The notes: generated by a model not told the origin, from the letters alone. Counted from the first letter of the stretch, positions 18,742 to 28,176 are shown. The stretch: 64,000 nt of DNA from DATARH01 sp963712835 (GCA_963712835.1 CAVQJJ010000011.1:124001-188000); one strand, 5' to 3'. Made by a program: numbers and translations.

Positions 18742-19850
18742 CATCGCTGAACCGCGCGAAGCGGTCGCCGTGCCGGGACGCGTTCGCCTCCGGCCGAGCC
18801 GCAAGCAATTGCTGCTCGCCGCGCTTGCCTTGTTGATCGTCGTGGGGGCGACCGGCTACGGCCGCTATTGGTGGACAACAGGGCGCTTTATCGAGTTCGA
18901 CCGACGATGCTTATGTCGGCGGCAACGTCACCGCGCTCGCGCCGCATGTGCCGGGCTTCGTGTCGCAAATCCTCGTCGCCGACAATCAGCACGTGAAGGC
19001 CGGCGACCTACTTATCACGCTCGATGACCGCGATTACAAGGCCGCGCTCGCCCATGCCCAGGCGACGGTCGACAAGGGGAAGGCGACGCTTGCCAACCTG
19101 CATGCGCAATACGACCTGCAGCAATCGATGGTCGCGCAGGCCGCCGCCAACGTCACCGCCGCCAAGGCCGGCGCGCAGTTCGCCGCGCAGGATGCCGAGC
19201 GTTACCGCCTGCTCGCCGCGACCACTTACGGCACGGTGCAGAACGACCAGCGCGCCAGCTCCACCGACCGCCGCGCCCAGGCCGATGTCGCCGCCAGTGG
19301 AGCGAGCCTCGACGCCGCCAAGCAGAAGCTCGCGGTCATCGACACTCAAATCGCCGAGGCAAAGGCCGAGCTGGCGCAGGCCGAGGCCGATCTCAACACC
19401 GCTCAGCTCAATCTCGGCTACGCCGAAATCCGCTCGCCGATCGACGGCTATGTCGGCGATCGCGGCGCGCAGGTCGGCGCCTATGTGACGACTGGCACGG
19501 TCCTCTTGTCGATCGTCCCGGCGCACGGACTTTGGGTCGACGCCAATTTCAAGGAAGACCAGCTTGCCCATATGCGCGCCGACCAGAAGGTGACGATCGT
19601 CGCCGACGTGCTTCCCGGCCGCAGCTTCGCCGGCCATGTGGTGAGCCTCGCCCCGGCGACCGGTTCGACCTTTGCGGTGATCCCGCCCGAGAATGCGACC
19701 GGCAACTTCACCAAGATCGTGCAGCGCGTGCCGGTGCGCGTCGCGATCGAGGACGGCGCCGGCACGCTCGGTCTGCTGCGCCCCGGCCTGTCGGTGACCG
19801 CGACCGTCGATACCCGCGATGCCGGTGCGCCGCAAGCGGCGGCGGAGTAA
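18734..19850 (+). pseudogene. HlyD/EmrA-family membrane fusion protein with a frameshift
   Basis: The frame from ATG 18734 (AAGGAG upstream, start overlapping the HxlR stop) encodes a cytoplasmic tail and one membrane helix (about residues 25-48). Just after TGRFIE it loses the family pattern. One base later, from 18897, another frame reads STDDAYVGGN, the classic EmrA/HlyD block, and continues through lipoyl halves, a coiled coil and the beta-barrel to 19850. One extra base near 18896 explains this. Restored length is 371 residues, normal for the family. It pairs with the EmrB-type gene that follows after 5 bp. Error or true inactivation is open. Confidence 0.82.
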
Positions 19851-19855
19851 GGCAA

Positions 19856-21406
19856 ATGAGCGCCGCCGCCCGCAGCATCCTGCCCTTCGCGGTGATGTGC
19901 GTCGGGATGTTCGTGGCCCTCTTAGACATCCAGATCGTCGCCGCCTCGTTGCAGCAAATCGGCGGCGGCCTGTCGGCGGCGCAGGACGACATCAGCTGGG
20001 TGCAGACCGCCTATCTGATCGCCGAGATCATCGTCATCCCTTTGTCCGGCTGGCTCACCCGCGTGTTCTCGACGCGCTGGCTGTTCGCCGCCTCGGCCGC
20101 CGGCTTCACCGTTGCCAGCATGCTGTGCGGCATCGCCTGGAACATCGACAGCATGATCGTCTTCCGCGCGCTGCAAGGGATGCTCGGCGCGTCGATGATC
20201 CCGACCGTCTTCACCTCGTCCTTCCATTATTTCGAGGGTCAGAAGCGCATCTACGCCGCAGCGGTGGTCGGCACGATCGCCTCGATCGCGCCCACGCTCG
20301 GGCCGGTGATCGGCGGCTGGATCACCGATACGCTCGACTGGCACTGGCTGTTCTATATCAACCTCGTGCCGGGCACGGCGGTGGCGATCGCGGTGCCGTT
20401 CCTCGTCGATATCGACCGGCCCGATTTGTCGCTGCTCAAAGGTGCCGACTATGCCGGCATCCTGCTGATGGCGATCTGCCTCGGCAATCTCGAATATTTC
20501 CTCGAGGAAGGCGCGCGCTGGAACTGGTTCGACGACGGCACCATCACCCGCTGCGCCTGGATCGCCGGCATTTCCGGTGCGCTCTTCATCGCCCGCAGCC
20601 TGACTTACGAGAACCCGGTCGTCGATCTGCGCGCCTTCACCAACCGCAATTTCGCGGTCGGCTGTTTTTTGTCGTTTGTCACCGGGATCGGCATCTTTTC
20701 GACGATCTACTTGACGCCGCTGTTTCTCGGTTATGTCCGCGGGTTCAGCGCGTGGCAGACGGGGCTTGCGATCTTTTCCACTGGCGCGGCTTCGCTGGTT
20801 GGGGTGCCGGTTTACGTGACGCTCGGCCGCAAGGGGGTCGATCTGCGCTGGCTGATGATGTTCGGTCTCGCCTGCTTTGGCATCTCGATGTGGTCGTTCA
20901 GCTTCATCACCCACGATTGGGGCTCGGACCAGCTGCTGATCCCGCAGATCTTGCGCGGTTTCCCGCAGGTTTTCGCGGTGGCCCCGTCGGTGACCTTGGG
21001 CCTCGGCAGCCTGCCGATGGCGCGGCTCAAATACGCCAGTGGCCTCTTCAACATGATGCGCAATCTCGGCGGCGCGGTCGGCATCGCGGCGTGCGGCGCG
21101 ATCCTCAACATCCGCACCAACATGCACTTCAACGACATCGCCTCGAAACTGACGCCGTCGAACCATGCGATGGTGCAGTACGTCAACGGCCTCTCGCAGC
21201 GTTACACCGCGTCGATCGGCGCCGCCGACCCCGGCCATCTCGCTGCCTTGAAACAGCTTTGGCAGCTCGCCTATCGCGAGGCCTCGACGCTCGCTTACGC
21301 CGACGCGTTCCAGGCGATCATGGTCGCCTTCATCGTCGCCACGGCCTTTGTTCCGCTGCTGCGCAAGGTCGCTCAGCCCCAGGCCCCCTCGGCCGACGCG
21401 CACTAA
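19856..21406 (+). CDS. DHA2-family MFS drug efflux transporter (EmrB/QacA type)
   Basis: The 516-residue inner-membrane protein has 14 predicted helices. Its first helix block reads FVALLDIQIVAASLQQIG, matching motif D1 of the 14-helix drug:H+ antiporters, and GPVIGGWITD carries the antiporter motif C. With the adaptor upstream it would form an EmrAB-type tripartite pump reaching an outer-membrane channel not seen in this window. It starts 5 bp after the adaptor, so the two are translationally linked. Substrate unknown. Confidence 0.9.
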   Translation: MSAAARSILPFAVMCVGMFVALLDIQIVAASLQQIGGGLSAAQDDISWVQTAYLIAEIIVIPLSGWLTRVFSTRWLFAASAAGFTVASMLCGIAWNIDSMIVFRALQGMLGASMIPTVFTSSFHYFEGQKRIYAAAVVGTIASIAPTLGPVIGGWITDTLDWHWLFYINLVPGTAVAIAVPFLVDIDRPDLSLLKGADYAGILLMAICLGNLEYFLEEGARWNWFDDGTITRCAWIAGISGALFIARSLTYENPVVDLRAFTNRNFAVGCFLSFVTGIGIFSTIYLTPLFLGYVRGFSAWQTGLAIFSTGAASLVGVPVYVTLGRKGVDLRWLMMFGLACFGISMWSFSFITHDWGSDQLLIPQILRGFPQVFAVAPSVTLGLGSLPMARLKYASGLFNMMRNLGGAVGIAACGAILNIRTNMHFNDIASKLTPSNHAMVQYVNGLSQRYTASIGAADPGHLAALKQLWQLAYREASTLAYADAFQAIMVAFIVATAFVPLLRKVAQPQAPSADAH

Positions 21407-21433
21407 CCCCTTCACCCCCGAAAGGAGACAGCA

Positions 21434-22141
21434 ATGGTCGCCATTCCCTATCGCACCGCGCTCATCGTCGGCGTCGGTCCCGGCATCAGCGCCTCGGTTG
21501 CCCGCGGCCTCGCGGCGGAAGGGCTCAAGGTGGGCCTCGCCGCGCGCAACATCGACAAGCTGGCGTCGCTTGCCGGCGAAATCGGCGCCGAGCGTTTTGC
21601 GGTCGACGCCACCGACCCGGCGGCGGTCGCGCATCTCTTCGAGGCCGCCGACACCAGCATCGGCGAGCCGGATGTCGTGCTGTACAACCCCAGCGCCCGC
21701 GCGCCCGGCTCGGTCGCCGAGATCGATCCCGAAGCGGTGCGCAAGGCGTTGGAGATTTCCGCCTTCGGCGCCTTCCTCGTCGTGCAGCAGGCGGCGCGGC
21801 GCATGATCCCGCGCGGCAAGGGCGCGATCCTGTTGACCGGCGCCAGCGCCAGCATCAAGGGCTATCCGCTATCCGCCGCTTTCGCGATGGGCAAGTTCGC
21901 GTTGCGCGGCCTGGCGCAGAGCACGGCGCGCGAATTGGGGCCGAAGGGCATCCATGTCGCCCATTTCATCATCGACGGCGGCGTGCGCAGCGAAACGCGG
22001 GGGCGGCTCGATCCGCCGAACCGTCCCGACAGCACGCTCAACCCCGACGATATCGCGCAGACCTATATCGAGGTTTTGCGTCAGCCGCGCAGCGCCTGGT
22101 CGCTCGAGGTCGAGATGCGGCCTTGGGTCGAGACGTTCTGA
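21434..22141 (+). CDS. Atypical short-chain dehydrogenase (Phe in place of catalytic Tyr)
   Basis: The 235-residue protein has an SDR Rossmann fold with cofactor motif GVGPGIS instead of TGxxxGIG and YNPSA where NNAG is usual. The position of the catalytic YxxxK reads FAMGK, so the Tyr is replaced by Phe while the Lys remains. This variant recurs in proteobacterial SDR annotations, but its chemistry is not clear to me. GAAAGGAGA precedes the start, 27 bp behind the efflux pump, so it is probably in the HxlR-controlled operon. Confidence 0.83.
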   Translation: MVAIPYRTALIVGVGPGISASVARGLAAEGLKVGLAARNIDKLASLAGEIGAERFAVDATDPAAVAHLFEAADTSIGEPDVVLYNPSARAPGSVAEIDPEAVRKALEISAFGAFLVVQQAARRMIPRGKGAILLTGASASIKGYPLSAAFAMGKFALRGLAQSTARELGPKGIHVAHFIIDGGVRSETRGRLDPPNRPDSTLNPDDIAQTYIEVLRQPRSAWSLEVEMRPWVETF

Positions 22142-22169
22142 TTGGCTCTGACAGGGATCGACCGTCCGT

Positions 22170-22434
22170 GCGTCCTTCGAGGCTTCGCTTTCGCGGAGCG
22201 CTTCAGAGGCTGACTTGAAATGAATTCAAAGTTTCCGAATGAGCCGGATTCCTTTGTCTTTCCCGCGAAAAGCGGGACCCAGCGGGGAGCCACGAGGCTG
22301 AGGCTAAGCCATGACCCGCCGGTACGGTCGCGCTGGGCCCCCGCTTTCGCGGAGGAGACGATAATTGTTTGACCGGGTTGATTTCATTTTGAGTCCGACT
22401 TTGAGGCGCGACCGAAGCGAGCCTCTAAGGACGC
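22170..22434. repeat. MITE-like palindromic repeat, copy 1
   Basis: This stretch of about 265 bp fills the gap 22142-22459. The ends are imperfect inverted repeats: GACTTGAAATGAATTCAA near 22213 pairs with TTGATTTCATTTTGAGTC near 22378, and the outer parts (cgtccttcgagg / cctctaaggacg) also pair. The centre carries two REP-type hairpins (TCCCGCGAAAAGCGGGA and CCCCGCTTTCGCGG). A second copy is at 26525-26795 with the same order of parts. It has no coding content, so movement would need a transposase elsewhere. No other feature is seen in this gap. Confidence 0.75.
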
Positions 22435-22459
22435 AAAGACGCATCCGCCACTTTGGGCG

Positions 22460-23722
22460 CTATTCCGTCGCCGCGCTGGCCAGTTCCTTGGTGCGCGCGT
22501 CGAGCTTGGCCATCAGCTCGTTGAGCCCGCCATCGCGCATCACCGACACGAAGGTGTCGCGCTCCATCTGCACGAGGCTCGCCCCGGCGCTGAAAATGTC
22601 GACGATGCGGTAGTGGCCATCCTCGTTGACGAGATGCCACTTCACCGATTGCGAACCCCACCCGTCCTTGGTGAAGGTCGTCCACACCACCGCCGTGCCA
22701 TCGGGCAGCGGGCCGACCGGCGCGGTGTCGACCTTCACTGACGGGTCTGACGCCAGTTCGAGCTGCGGGTAGTAGGTCTCGACCAGGTAACTGACGAGGA
22801 TGGTGCGGAAGCGTTGCTGGATGTCGGACGAGGCGCCGCTTAGCTCGTCGGCGGTGGTGTAGCCGGCGATGCGCTTCATATCCATCTTGCCAGCGAACAG
22901 CTCGGCGAGCCGGGCGCGGCGCTGCAGCGAAGTGCCGTCGGACTTGGCGATGCGAAACGCCTCGCTGAGAAAGCTCGAGACAAACGCCGCCGCCGTTTTC
23001 GGGTCCGCCGGCAGCGTGACTTGCGTGCTCGCTGGCGCCAGCGGCTTTTCGGGGAGCGCCGCGAGCGACGTCGCCGCGACCGCGGCGAAGGATGCCGGCC
23101 TGGCCGGCGCGGTCGGTTGGCTGAGGCTGACCGGGGTTACCGCGGCTTTGGGCTGGGCCGATGCCACCGCCCGCTTGATCTCGGCAGGCTTGGCTTCAAC
23201 TGGCGTGGATGGCGCCACTGAGGCGATCTGTGTTACCGGCGCCGCAGCGACGACCTTCGTCTGGGCCGGCGGCGCCGGCGCGGCCGCGAGCGCGGGCGTC
23301 GCCGTCAGCGGCACGATCCGCGTCGTCGTCTGAGTGACGCCGCCGCGCACCGTGGTGATCGTATAGGACGGCGGTGCGGGTTTTGCCGTGGCGGCGGCGA
23401 CCTTCGCTGGCTCCGCCTTTTTTGCGGCCTCGATCTTCTTCGCAGGTTCAGGTTTTTTCGTCGCCGCGACGAGATGCTTGACCGGCGGCTTCGGCTTCGC
23501 AGCGGCGAGTTTCTCCGCGGGATGCGCCGGCTCGTGCTTGGCCGCTTCCCTCACCACCTTGGGTTTCGCCTTGGTCGCCGTCGCGAGATTTTTCGCGGCG
23601 GGTTTTGCAACGCCCGGCTGAGAAGGCGCAGGAGTCTCCGCCCATGTTGCCGCCGCCGGTGCGAGCAACAGCAGTGTCGCCAAGCCGCCGCCGAGCACTC
23701 CCCGCCAGGTGCTCCAGGTCAT
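22460..23722 (-). CDS. MlaC/Ttg2D-family phospholipid-binding protein with a long Lys/Ala/Pro linker
   Basis: The 420-residue exported protein begins with a signal peptide (hydrophobic LATLLLLAPAAATWA, cleaved near residue 32). About 200 low-complexity residues rich in Ala, Lys, Pro and Val follow (blocks like AAKPKPPVKH). The C-terminal 170-180 residues form the MlaC/toluene-tolerance domain (FVSSFLSEAF, then LAELFAGKMDMKRIAGY, then VKWHLVNEDG). Classical MlaC is about 210 residues, so the linker doubles the length and could span the periplasm. The other mla genes are not next to it. Start is ATG 23722 with GGAG upstream. Confidence 0.82.
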   Translation of the reverse strand: MTWSTWRGVLGGGLATLLLLAPAAATWAETPAPSQPGVAKPAAKNLATATKAKPKVVREAAKHEPAHPAEKLAAAKPKPPVKHLVAATKKPEPAKKIEAAKKAEPAKVAAATAKPAPPSYTITTVRGGVTQTTTRIVPLTATPALAAAPAPPAQTKVVAAAPVTQIASVAPSTPVEAKPAEIKRAVASAQPKAAVTPVSLSQPTAPARPASFAAVAATSLAALPEKPLAPASTQVTLPADPKTAAAFVSSFLSEAFRIAKSDGTSLQRRARLAELFAGKMDMKRIAGYTTADELSGASSDIQQRFRTILVSYLVETYYPQLELASDPSVKVDTAPVGPLPDGTAVVWTTFTKDGWGSQSVKWHLVNEDGHYRIVDIFSAGASLVQMERDTFVSVMRDGGLNELMAKLDARTKELASAATE

Positions 23723-23972
23723 TGCAAAATCTCCGACCGTCGGGGCCACGCTCCAGCGGGCTCATGGCCGGATCGGCAGTGAAGGTCTGCCGATCATTCC
23801 ATGCCCCGGCGGCGAATATACACGTTTTTCTGTGATTTGGCGCAGGGTTTTCTACAATAAAGACAGTTCCGCTTTCCGACTCACGGAAATTACTAATTCG
23901 CCTGCTAAGCGCATCTGCCACTGTTGGCGGAAAAGGCGCATGATTGGCATCGGCGACATACGGAGGGGAACA

Positions 23973-24725
23973 ATGCAGCTTGCCGGCAAGGTGGCGCTGG
24001 TGACGGGCGCGCAGCAGGGGATCGGCCGGGCGATTGCCATCGCCTTTGCCGAGGCCGGCGCGGATGTCGCGGTCAACTGGCTCGACGACGAGGCCGCAGC
24101 GCGTTCGGTCGCCGAGGCCGTCGTCGCGCAGGGCCGGCGTGCGGTGACGATCCAGGCCGACATGGGTAATCTAAGTGACGTTCGCGAGATGGTGCTCGCC
24201 ACCGTCGCCGAACTCGGTCGTCTGGACATCCTCGTCAATAATGCCGGCGTCTTCCCGCGCGTCGATTTCCTCGCGATGCAGGAAAGCGACTGGGATTTCG
24301 TGCACGCCGTCAACCTCAAGGGCACGGCGTTCTGCGCCCAGGCGGCGGCGCGCGCTATGATCGCCGCCGGCCGCGAGGGCAACATCGTCAACATCACCTC
24401 GGGCGCGGCGTTTCGCGGCTCGCCGCGCGGTGTGCATTACGTCGCCAGCAAGGGCGGCATCGTCTCGATGACGCGGCAGATGGCGCTGGAGCTGGCGCCG
24501 CACCGCATCAGGGTCAACGCGATCGCTCCCGGCCTCACCGACACCGCGCAACCGCGCTACGGCTCGAGCGAGGAGGAGATCGCCGCGATGGGTGCGGCCA
24601 ACCCTTTGGGCCGCATCGCCGTGCCGGAAGACATTGCCCGCGCCGCCGTTTTTCTCGCCTCCGACCAGGCCGGGTTCGTCACCGGCCACTGCCTCCATGT
24701 GAACGGCGGGTCGTATCTGGCATGA
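23973..24725 (+). CDS. Short-chain dehydrogenase/reductase, classical type
   Basis: The 250-residue NAD(P)-dependent oxidoreductase has TGAQQGIG at residues 11-18, NNAG near 88, the catalytic Ser in ITSGAA and the YVASK block. The ending NGGSYLA is typical of 3-ketoacyl-ACP reductase/glucose dehydrogenase relatives. GGAGGGGAA lies just before ATG 23973. It is monocistronic or leads into the HD gene 63 bp downstream. Substrate unknown. Confidence 0.88.
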   Translation: MQLAGKVALVTGAQQGIGRAIAIAFAEAGADVAVNWLDDEAAARSVAEAVVAQGRRAVTIQADMGNLSDVREMVLATVAELGRLDILVNNAGVFPRVDFLAMQESDWDFVHAVNLKGTAFCAQAAARAMIAAGREGNIVNITSGAAFRGSPRGVHYVASKGGIVSMTRQMALELAPHRIRVNAIAPGLTDTAQPRYGSSEEEIAAMGAANPLGRIAVPEDIARAAVFLASDQAGFVTGHCLHVNGGSYLA

Positions 24726-24788
24726 TTGCGCGAGACTAATGTTTCGGACGATGCCTGTGAACTTGGCGCATCAACCCGAGGAGGCGTA

Positions 24789-25658
24789 ATGCTCAACGCG
24801 ACGAGCCTTCTGGCGGACGCATTGGCGCAAAATCTAAGCGGAACCTTCCGGCGCATCTATGGCGAGCGGGAGCCGCTGATGGCTTCCGCTCTTGACGAGG
24901 CCGCGCGCCTCGTGATCGAGCGCATCGGCTGCAGTGACGCGCTTTACCACGATTGCGAGCACACCGTGCTCGTCACGTTGTGCGTCCAGGATATCTTGCG
25001 TGGCCGCCGTTTGGCGCAGACCATCTCGCCCATCGATTGGGGCCACACGATCCTGGCGGCGCTCAACCACGATATCGGCTATGTGCGCGGCATCTGCGAC
25101 GCCGATACCGAGGATCATTTTGTTATCGACGCCGCCGGCAATACCGTGACGCCGCCGCGGGGCGCCTCCGACGCGTTTCTGACGCCGTATCATGTGGAGC
25201 GCGGCAAAATTAAGGTGCGCGAGCGTTTCGCGCCCGTCCCATTTATCGACGAGGAACGCATCGCCGCCGCCATCGAACTGACGCGCTTCCCAGTGCCGGA
25301 CGATGCCGATCATGCTGGGACCGATACCGAGGCGGGCTTGGTGCGGGCAGGCGATCTCATCGGTCAGCTCGCCGACCCACGTTACCCATGCAAGCTCAAC
25401 GCCCTCTATCAGGAATTCGTCGAGACCGGCGCGCATGAAAAGCTTGGTTATTCAAACCCCGCCGACATGGCCGATCGCTACCCGCAATTCTACTGGAGCA
25501 AGGTCGAGAGCTACATCGGCGATGGGCTGCGCTACCTCGAAATGACGATGGAGGGGCGCCTATGGACCGCGACCCTCTACAGCCACATCTTCGCGATCGA
25601 GCACAAGCGCCGGCACATGGGGCCGTATCCGGGGTCGCGCGAGGCCAGCCCGGATTAG
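24789..25658 (+). CDS. HD-domain metal-dependent phosphohydrolase-like protein
   Basis: This 289-residue protein has YHDCEHT near residue 55 and NHDIGY near 94, the spaced His and His-Asp metal ligands of the HD superfamily. A later helical region carries further conserved His residues. Members hydrolyse nucleotides or cyclic nucleotides; the substrate is not evident and no partner domain is present. GAGG precedes the ATG. The stop codon overlaps that of the converging aldolase-type gene by 4 bases. Confidence 0.78.
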   Translation: MLNATSLLADALAQNLSGTFRRIYGEREPLMASALDEAARLVIERIGCSDALYHDCEHTVLVTLCVQDILRGRRLAQTISPIDWGHTILAALNHDIGYVRGICDADTEDHFVIDAAGNTVTPPRGASDAFLTPYHVERGKIKVRERFAPVPFIDEERIAAAIELTRFPVPDDADHAGTDTEAGLVRAGDLIGQLADPRYPCKLNALYQEFVETGAHEKLGYSNPADMADRYPQFYWSKVESYIGDGLRYLEMTMEGRLWTATLYSHIFAIEHKRRHMGPYPGSREASPD

Positions 25659-26437
25659 TCCTTGTAGGACGGGTCGAGCCGCTCGGCGAGGCGCAGGCAG
25701 GCGGCCCAGTCCTTGCCGCCCTTGAGGAAATTGCCGGAATCCATGAACTGGCTGTGGGCGTATTCGCAGGCCTCCTTGCCAGGGATCGTGTAGTTGCCTT
25801 CGCCGGCCGACAGCGCCGCGATCTGGCCCTGGCAGGCCATTTCGAGGAAGTGGTGGTTGACCACGCATTCGGCGACGCTCTCGCCGCACACCAGCACCCC
25901 ATGGTTGCGCAGGATCATCAGCGTGCCGCCTTCGAGATCGCGCACCAGCTTTGGCGTCATCTCGGGGTCGAATTCGAACCCCTCGAAATTGTGGTACTTC
26001 AGCTCGCCGTAAAACCGCAGCGCGTGCTGGTTGATCGGCAACAAGCCGAATTTATGTGCCGCAACACCCATGCCGGCCACGGTGTGCGTGTGCAGCGTCG
26101 CGTTGAGGTCCGGCCGCGCTTTTAGGAGGCCGGCATGGATGATCAGCGCGCCACCTTTGATGGTGCGGACATCGGTCTCGGTCAGCACGTTGCCGTCGAA
26201 ATCGACCTTGAGCAGCGAGGATGCTGTCACCTCACCGAACATCCAGTCGGTGCGCTTGATGAGCATGGAGTTCGGCTCGTCTGGCACCCTGAGCCCGAAA
26301 TGGTTGTAGGTCAGGTCGTTGACGCCGTAATGCGCCAGCACACGATGCCCGGCCGCGAGCTCGACGCGCGCCGCCCATTCCGCCGCGCTCACCTGGTCGC
26401 GAATGGAATTGCCCTTGGCTACGAGGCTTACGGCCAT
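25655..26437 (-). CDS. Class II aldolase/adducin-family protein
   Basis: The 260-residue protein has the zinc-binding motif HTHT at residues 116-119 and the third ligand His near 179 in RNHGV, as in fuculose-phosphate aldolase and ribulose-phosphate epimerase. Many proteobacterial members of this length and N-terminus are of unknown substrate. An Asp near 65 (KRTDWMFGEV) lies in the usual phosphate/substrate region. The upstream region (26438-26892) is occupied by a MITE-like repeat that comes within about 90 bp of the start. Confidence 0.87.
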   Translation of the reverse strand: MAVSLVAKGNSIRDQVSAAEWAARVELAAGHRVLAHYGVNDLTYNHFGLRVPDEPNSMLIKRTDWMFGEVTASSLLKVDFDGNVLTETDVRTIKGGALIIHAGLLKARPDLNATLHTHTVAGMGVAAHKFGLLPINQHALRFYGELKYHNFEGFEFDPEMTPKLVRDLEGGTLMILRNHGVLVCGESVAECVVNHHFLEMACQGQIAALSAGEGNYTIPGKEACEYAHSQFMDSGNFLKGGKDWAACLRLAERLDPSYKD

Positions 26438-26524
26438 GACCCACGCTCCCGTGATTGCGTTGCTGCGCGATCTTATCCTTTGGATTTACGGGCTGGATAG
26501 CCGGCGAATGCCGTTCGTGGTTCC

Positions 26525-26795
26525 CTTCGGTCGCACCTCAGAGACTGGCTTGAAATGAATTCAACGTTTTCAATGAGCTGGATTTCTTCGTCTTTCCCGC
26601 GAAGCGGGAACCCAGGGGCGAGCGACGAGGCAGAGGTTCAAGTTCTAGCCTCGGCCGAGGCTAAGCCATTGACCCGCCGGTACGCTCGCCCTGGCCCCCC
26701 GCTTTCGCGGGGGAGACGATAATTGTTTGACTGGGTTGATTTCATTTCGGGTCAGATTTTGAGGGGCGCCGTTAGGCGCGTCTCGAAGGATGCTT
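26525..26795. repeat. MITE-like palindromic repeat, copy 2
   Basis: This is the second copy of the element at 22170-22434, with the same order: GGCTTGAAATGAATTCAA, hairpin CCCGCGAAGCGGG, a core near GCTAAGCCATTGACCCGCCGGTACG (given in part), hairpin CCCCGCTTTCGCGGGG, ATAATTGTTTGAC and TTGATTTCATTT, with inverted outer ends. It carries a short insertion relative to copy 1 near 26640. It fills most of the 455 bp gap 26438-26892; the rest contains no gene that I can see. Confidence 0.75.
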
Positions 26796-26892
26796 GGTGG
26801 TTTTGCAGCTTCATGCGGATGCTCAACCCCGGAATGACGCGTTAAGAATTAGCCGCTATGGTGCGCCCAAACGCTGACCTATCGGAGCCGCC

Positions 26893-28068
26893 ATGCCGAT
26901 CATCCCCGAGGTGCAGGAAAGCCTCGACGAGCTGAGCCAGATCCGCCGCGACATCCACGCCCACCCCGAGCTCGGCTTCGAGGAGGAGCGAACCGCCGAC
27001 ATCGTCGCGGCCAAGCTCAAGGAATTCGGCTGCGAGGTGCATCGCGGGCTGGCGACGACCGGGGTGATCGGCACGATCCGCCGCGGCAATTCCTTGAAGG
27101 CGATCGGCCTGCGCGCCGACATGGACTGTCTGCCGATGCAGGAGCTGAACGTGTTCGCGCACCGCTCGATGCATGACGGCAAGATGCATGCCTGCGGCCA
27201 TGACGGGCACACAACGATGCTCCTGGGCGCGGCGAAGTACCTGTCGAAGACCAAGAATTTCGACGGCACCGTGCATTTCATCTTCCAGCCGGGCGAAGAA
27301 GGCCATGGCGGCGGCCGGGTCATGGTCGAGCAGGGCCTGTTCGAGAAATTCCCCTGCGACGCGGTCTTTGCGATGCACAACAAGCCCGGCATCCCGGTCG
27401 GTAATTTCGCCACCAAGGCCGGACCGATGCTCGCCGCGACCGACCGCTTCGACATCCATGTGCGAGGTCACGGCACGCACGCCGCCTATCCGCATCTCGG
27501 CATCGATCCGTTCGTCGCCGGAGCGCAGATCGTCACCGCGCTGCAAGGGATCGTCGCGCGCAATGTCGAGCCGGTCGACGCCGCCGTGGTCACCGTCGGC
27601 TTCATGAAAGGCGGCAGCGCCTACAACGTGATCCCCGACGAGCTGCACATCGGCGGCACGGTCAGGAGCTTCCGGCCGCAGACCCAGGACATGATCGAGC
27701 GCCGCATGGGCGAGATCATCCGCGGCACCGCGGCGGCGTGCGGCGCCACCGCCGAGTTCAACTACCGGCGCGGCTATCCGCCCACCGTCAACCACGCCGC
27801 CGAGGCCGAATTCGCCTGCGACGTCGCGGCGGAGATTTCCGGCGGCGACAAGGTCAACCGCAATGTCTCGCCGACCATGGGTGGCGAGGATTTCTCGTAC
27901 ATGCTGCAGGCCGTGCCGGGCGCGATGGTGTGGCTCGGCAACGGCCACGGCGAGGGCGGCTGTTATCTGCACAATCCTCACTACGATTTCAACGACAGCG
28001 CCCTGCCCTACGGCGTCAGCTTCTTCGTGCGCCTCGCCGAGCGCTTCCTGGAAAAGACCGAACCCTGA
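26893..28068 (+). CDS. M20-family amidohydrolase (hippurate hydrolase-like)
   Basis: The 391-residue di-metal peptidase/amidohydrolase of family M20D has the metal block HACGHDGHTT near residue 100 and the catalytic pair GEEGHGGG near 133. A lid/dimerisation domain with GHGTHAAYPH lies near 195, and the C-terminal metal His is in NPHYDFND. Members release amino acids or aromatic acids from N-acyl conjugates (hippurate, indole-acetyl amino acids). The N-terminal helix IRRDIHAHPELGFEE is typical. Start is ATG 26893, with GGAG nine bases upstream. Confidence 0.9.
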   Translation: MPIIPEVQESLDELSQIRRDIHAHPELGFEEERTADIVAAKLKEFGCEVHRGLATTGVIGTIRRGNSLKAIGLRADMDCLPMQELNVFAHRSMHDGKMHACGHDGHTTMLLGAAKYLSKTKNFDGTVHFIFQPGEEGHGGGRVMVEQGLFEKFPCDAVFAMHNKPGIPVGNFATKAGPMLAATDRFDIHVRGHGTHAAYPHLGIDPFVAGAQIVTALQGIVARNVEPVDAAVVTVGFMKGGSAYNVIPDELHIGGTVRSFRPQTQDMIERRMGEIIRGTAAACGATAEFNYRRGYPPTVNHAAEAEFACDVAAEISGGDKVNRNVSPTMGGEDFSYMLQAVPGAMVWLGNGHGEGGCYLHNPHYDFNDSALPYGVSFFVRLAERFLEKTEP

Positions 28069-28096
28069 TCGTCTTAGCGAGGAACCGACCGGCGAC

Positions 28097-28136
28097 GAAG
28101 TAATCTCCCTCCGCCAAGCCGGCCGGAGATTGCTTC
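28097..28136. repeat. Palindrome of the GAAGCAATCTCC type
   Basis: Arms GAAGTAATCTCC (28097-28108) and GGAGATTGCTTC (28125-28136) pair with one G-T wobble around a GC-rich loop. It lies in the 100 bp after the M20 gene and may act as terminator or dispersed repeat. Confidence 0.65.
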
Positions 28137-28176
28137 GCTACGCTTGCAATGACAGCGTGAGATGGAGATTGCGGAA

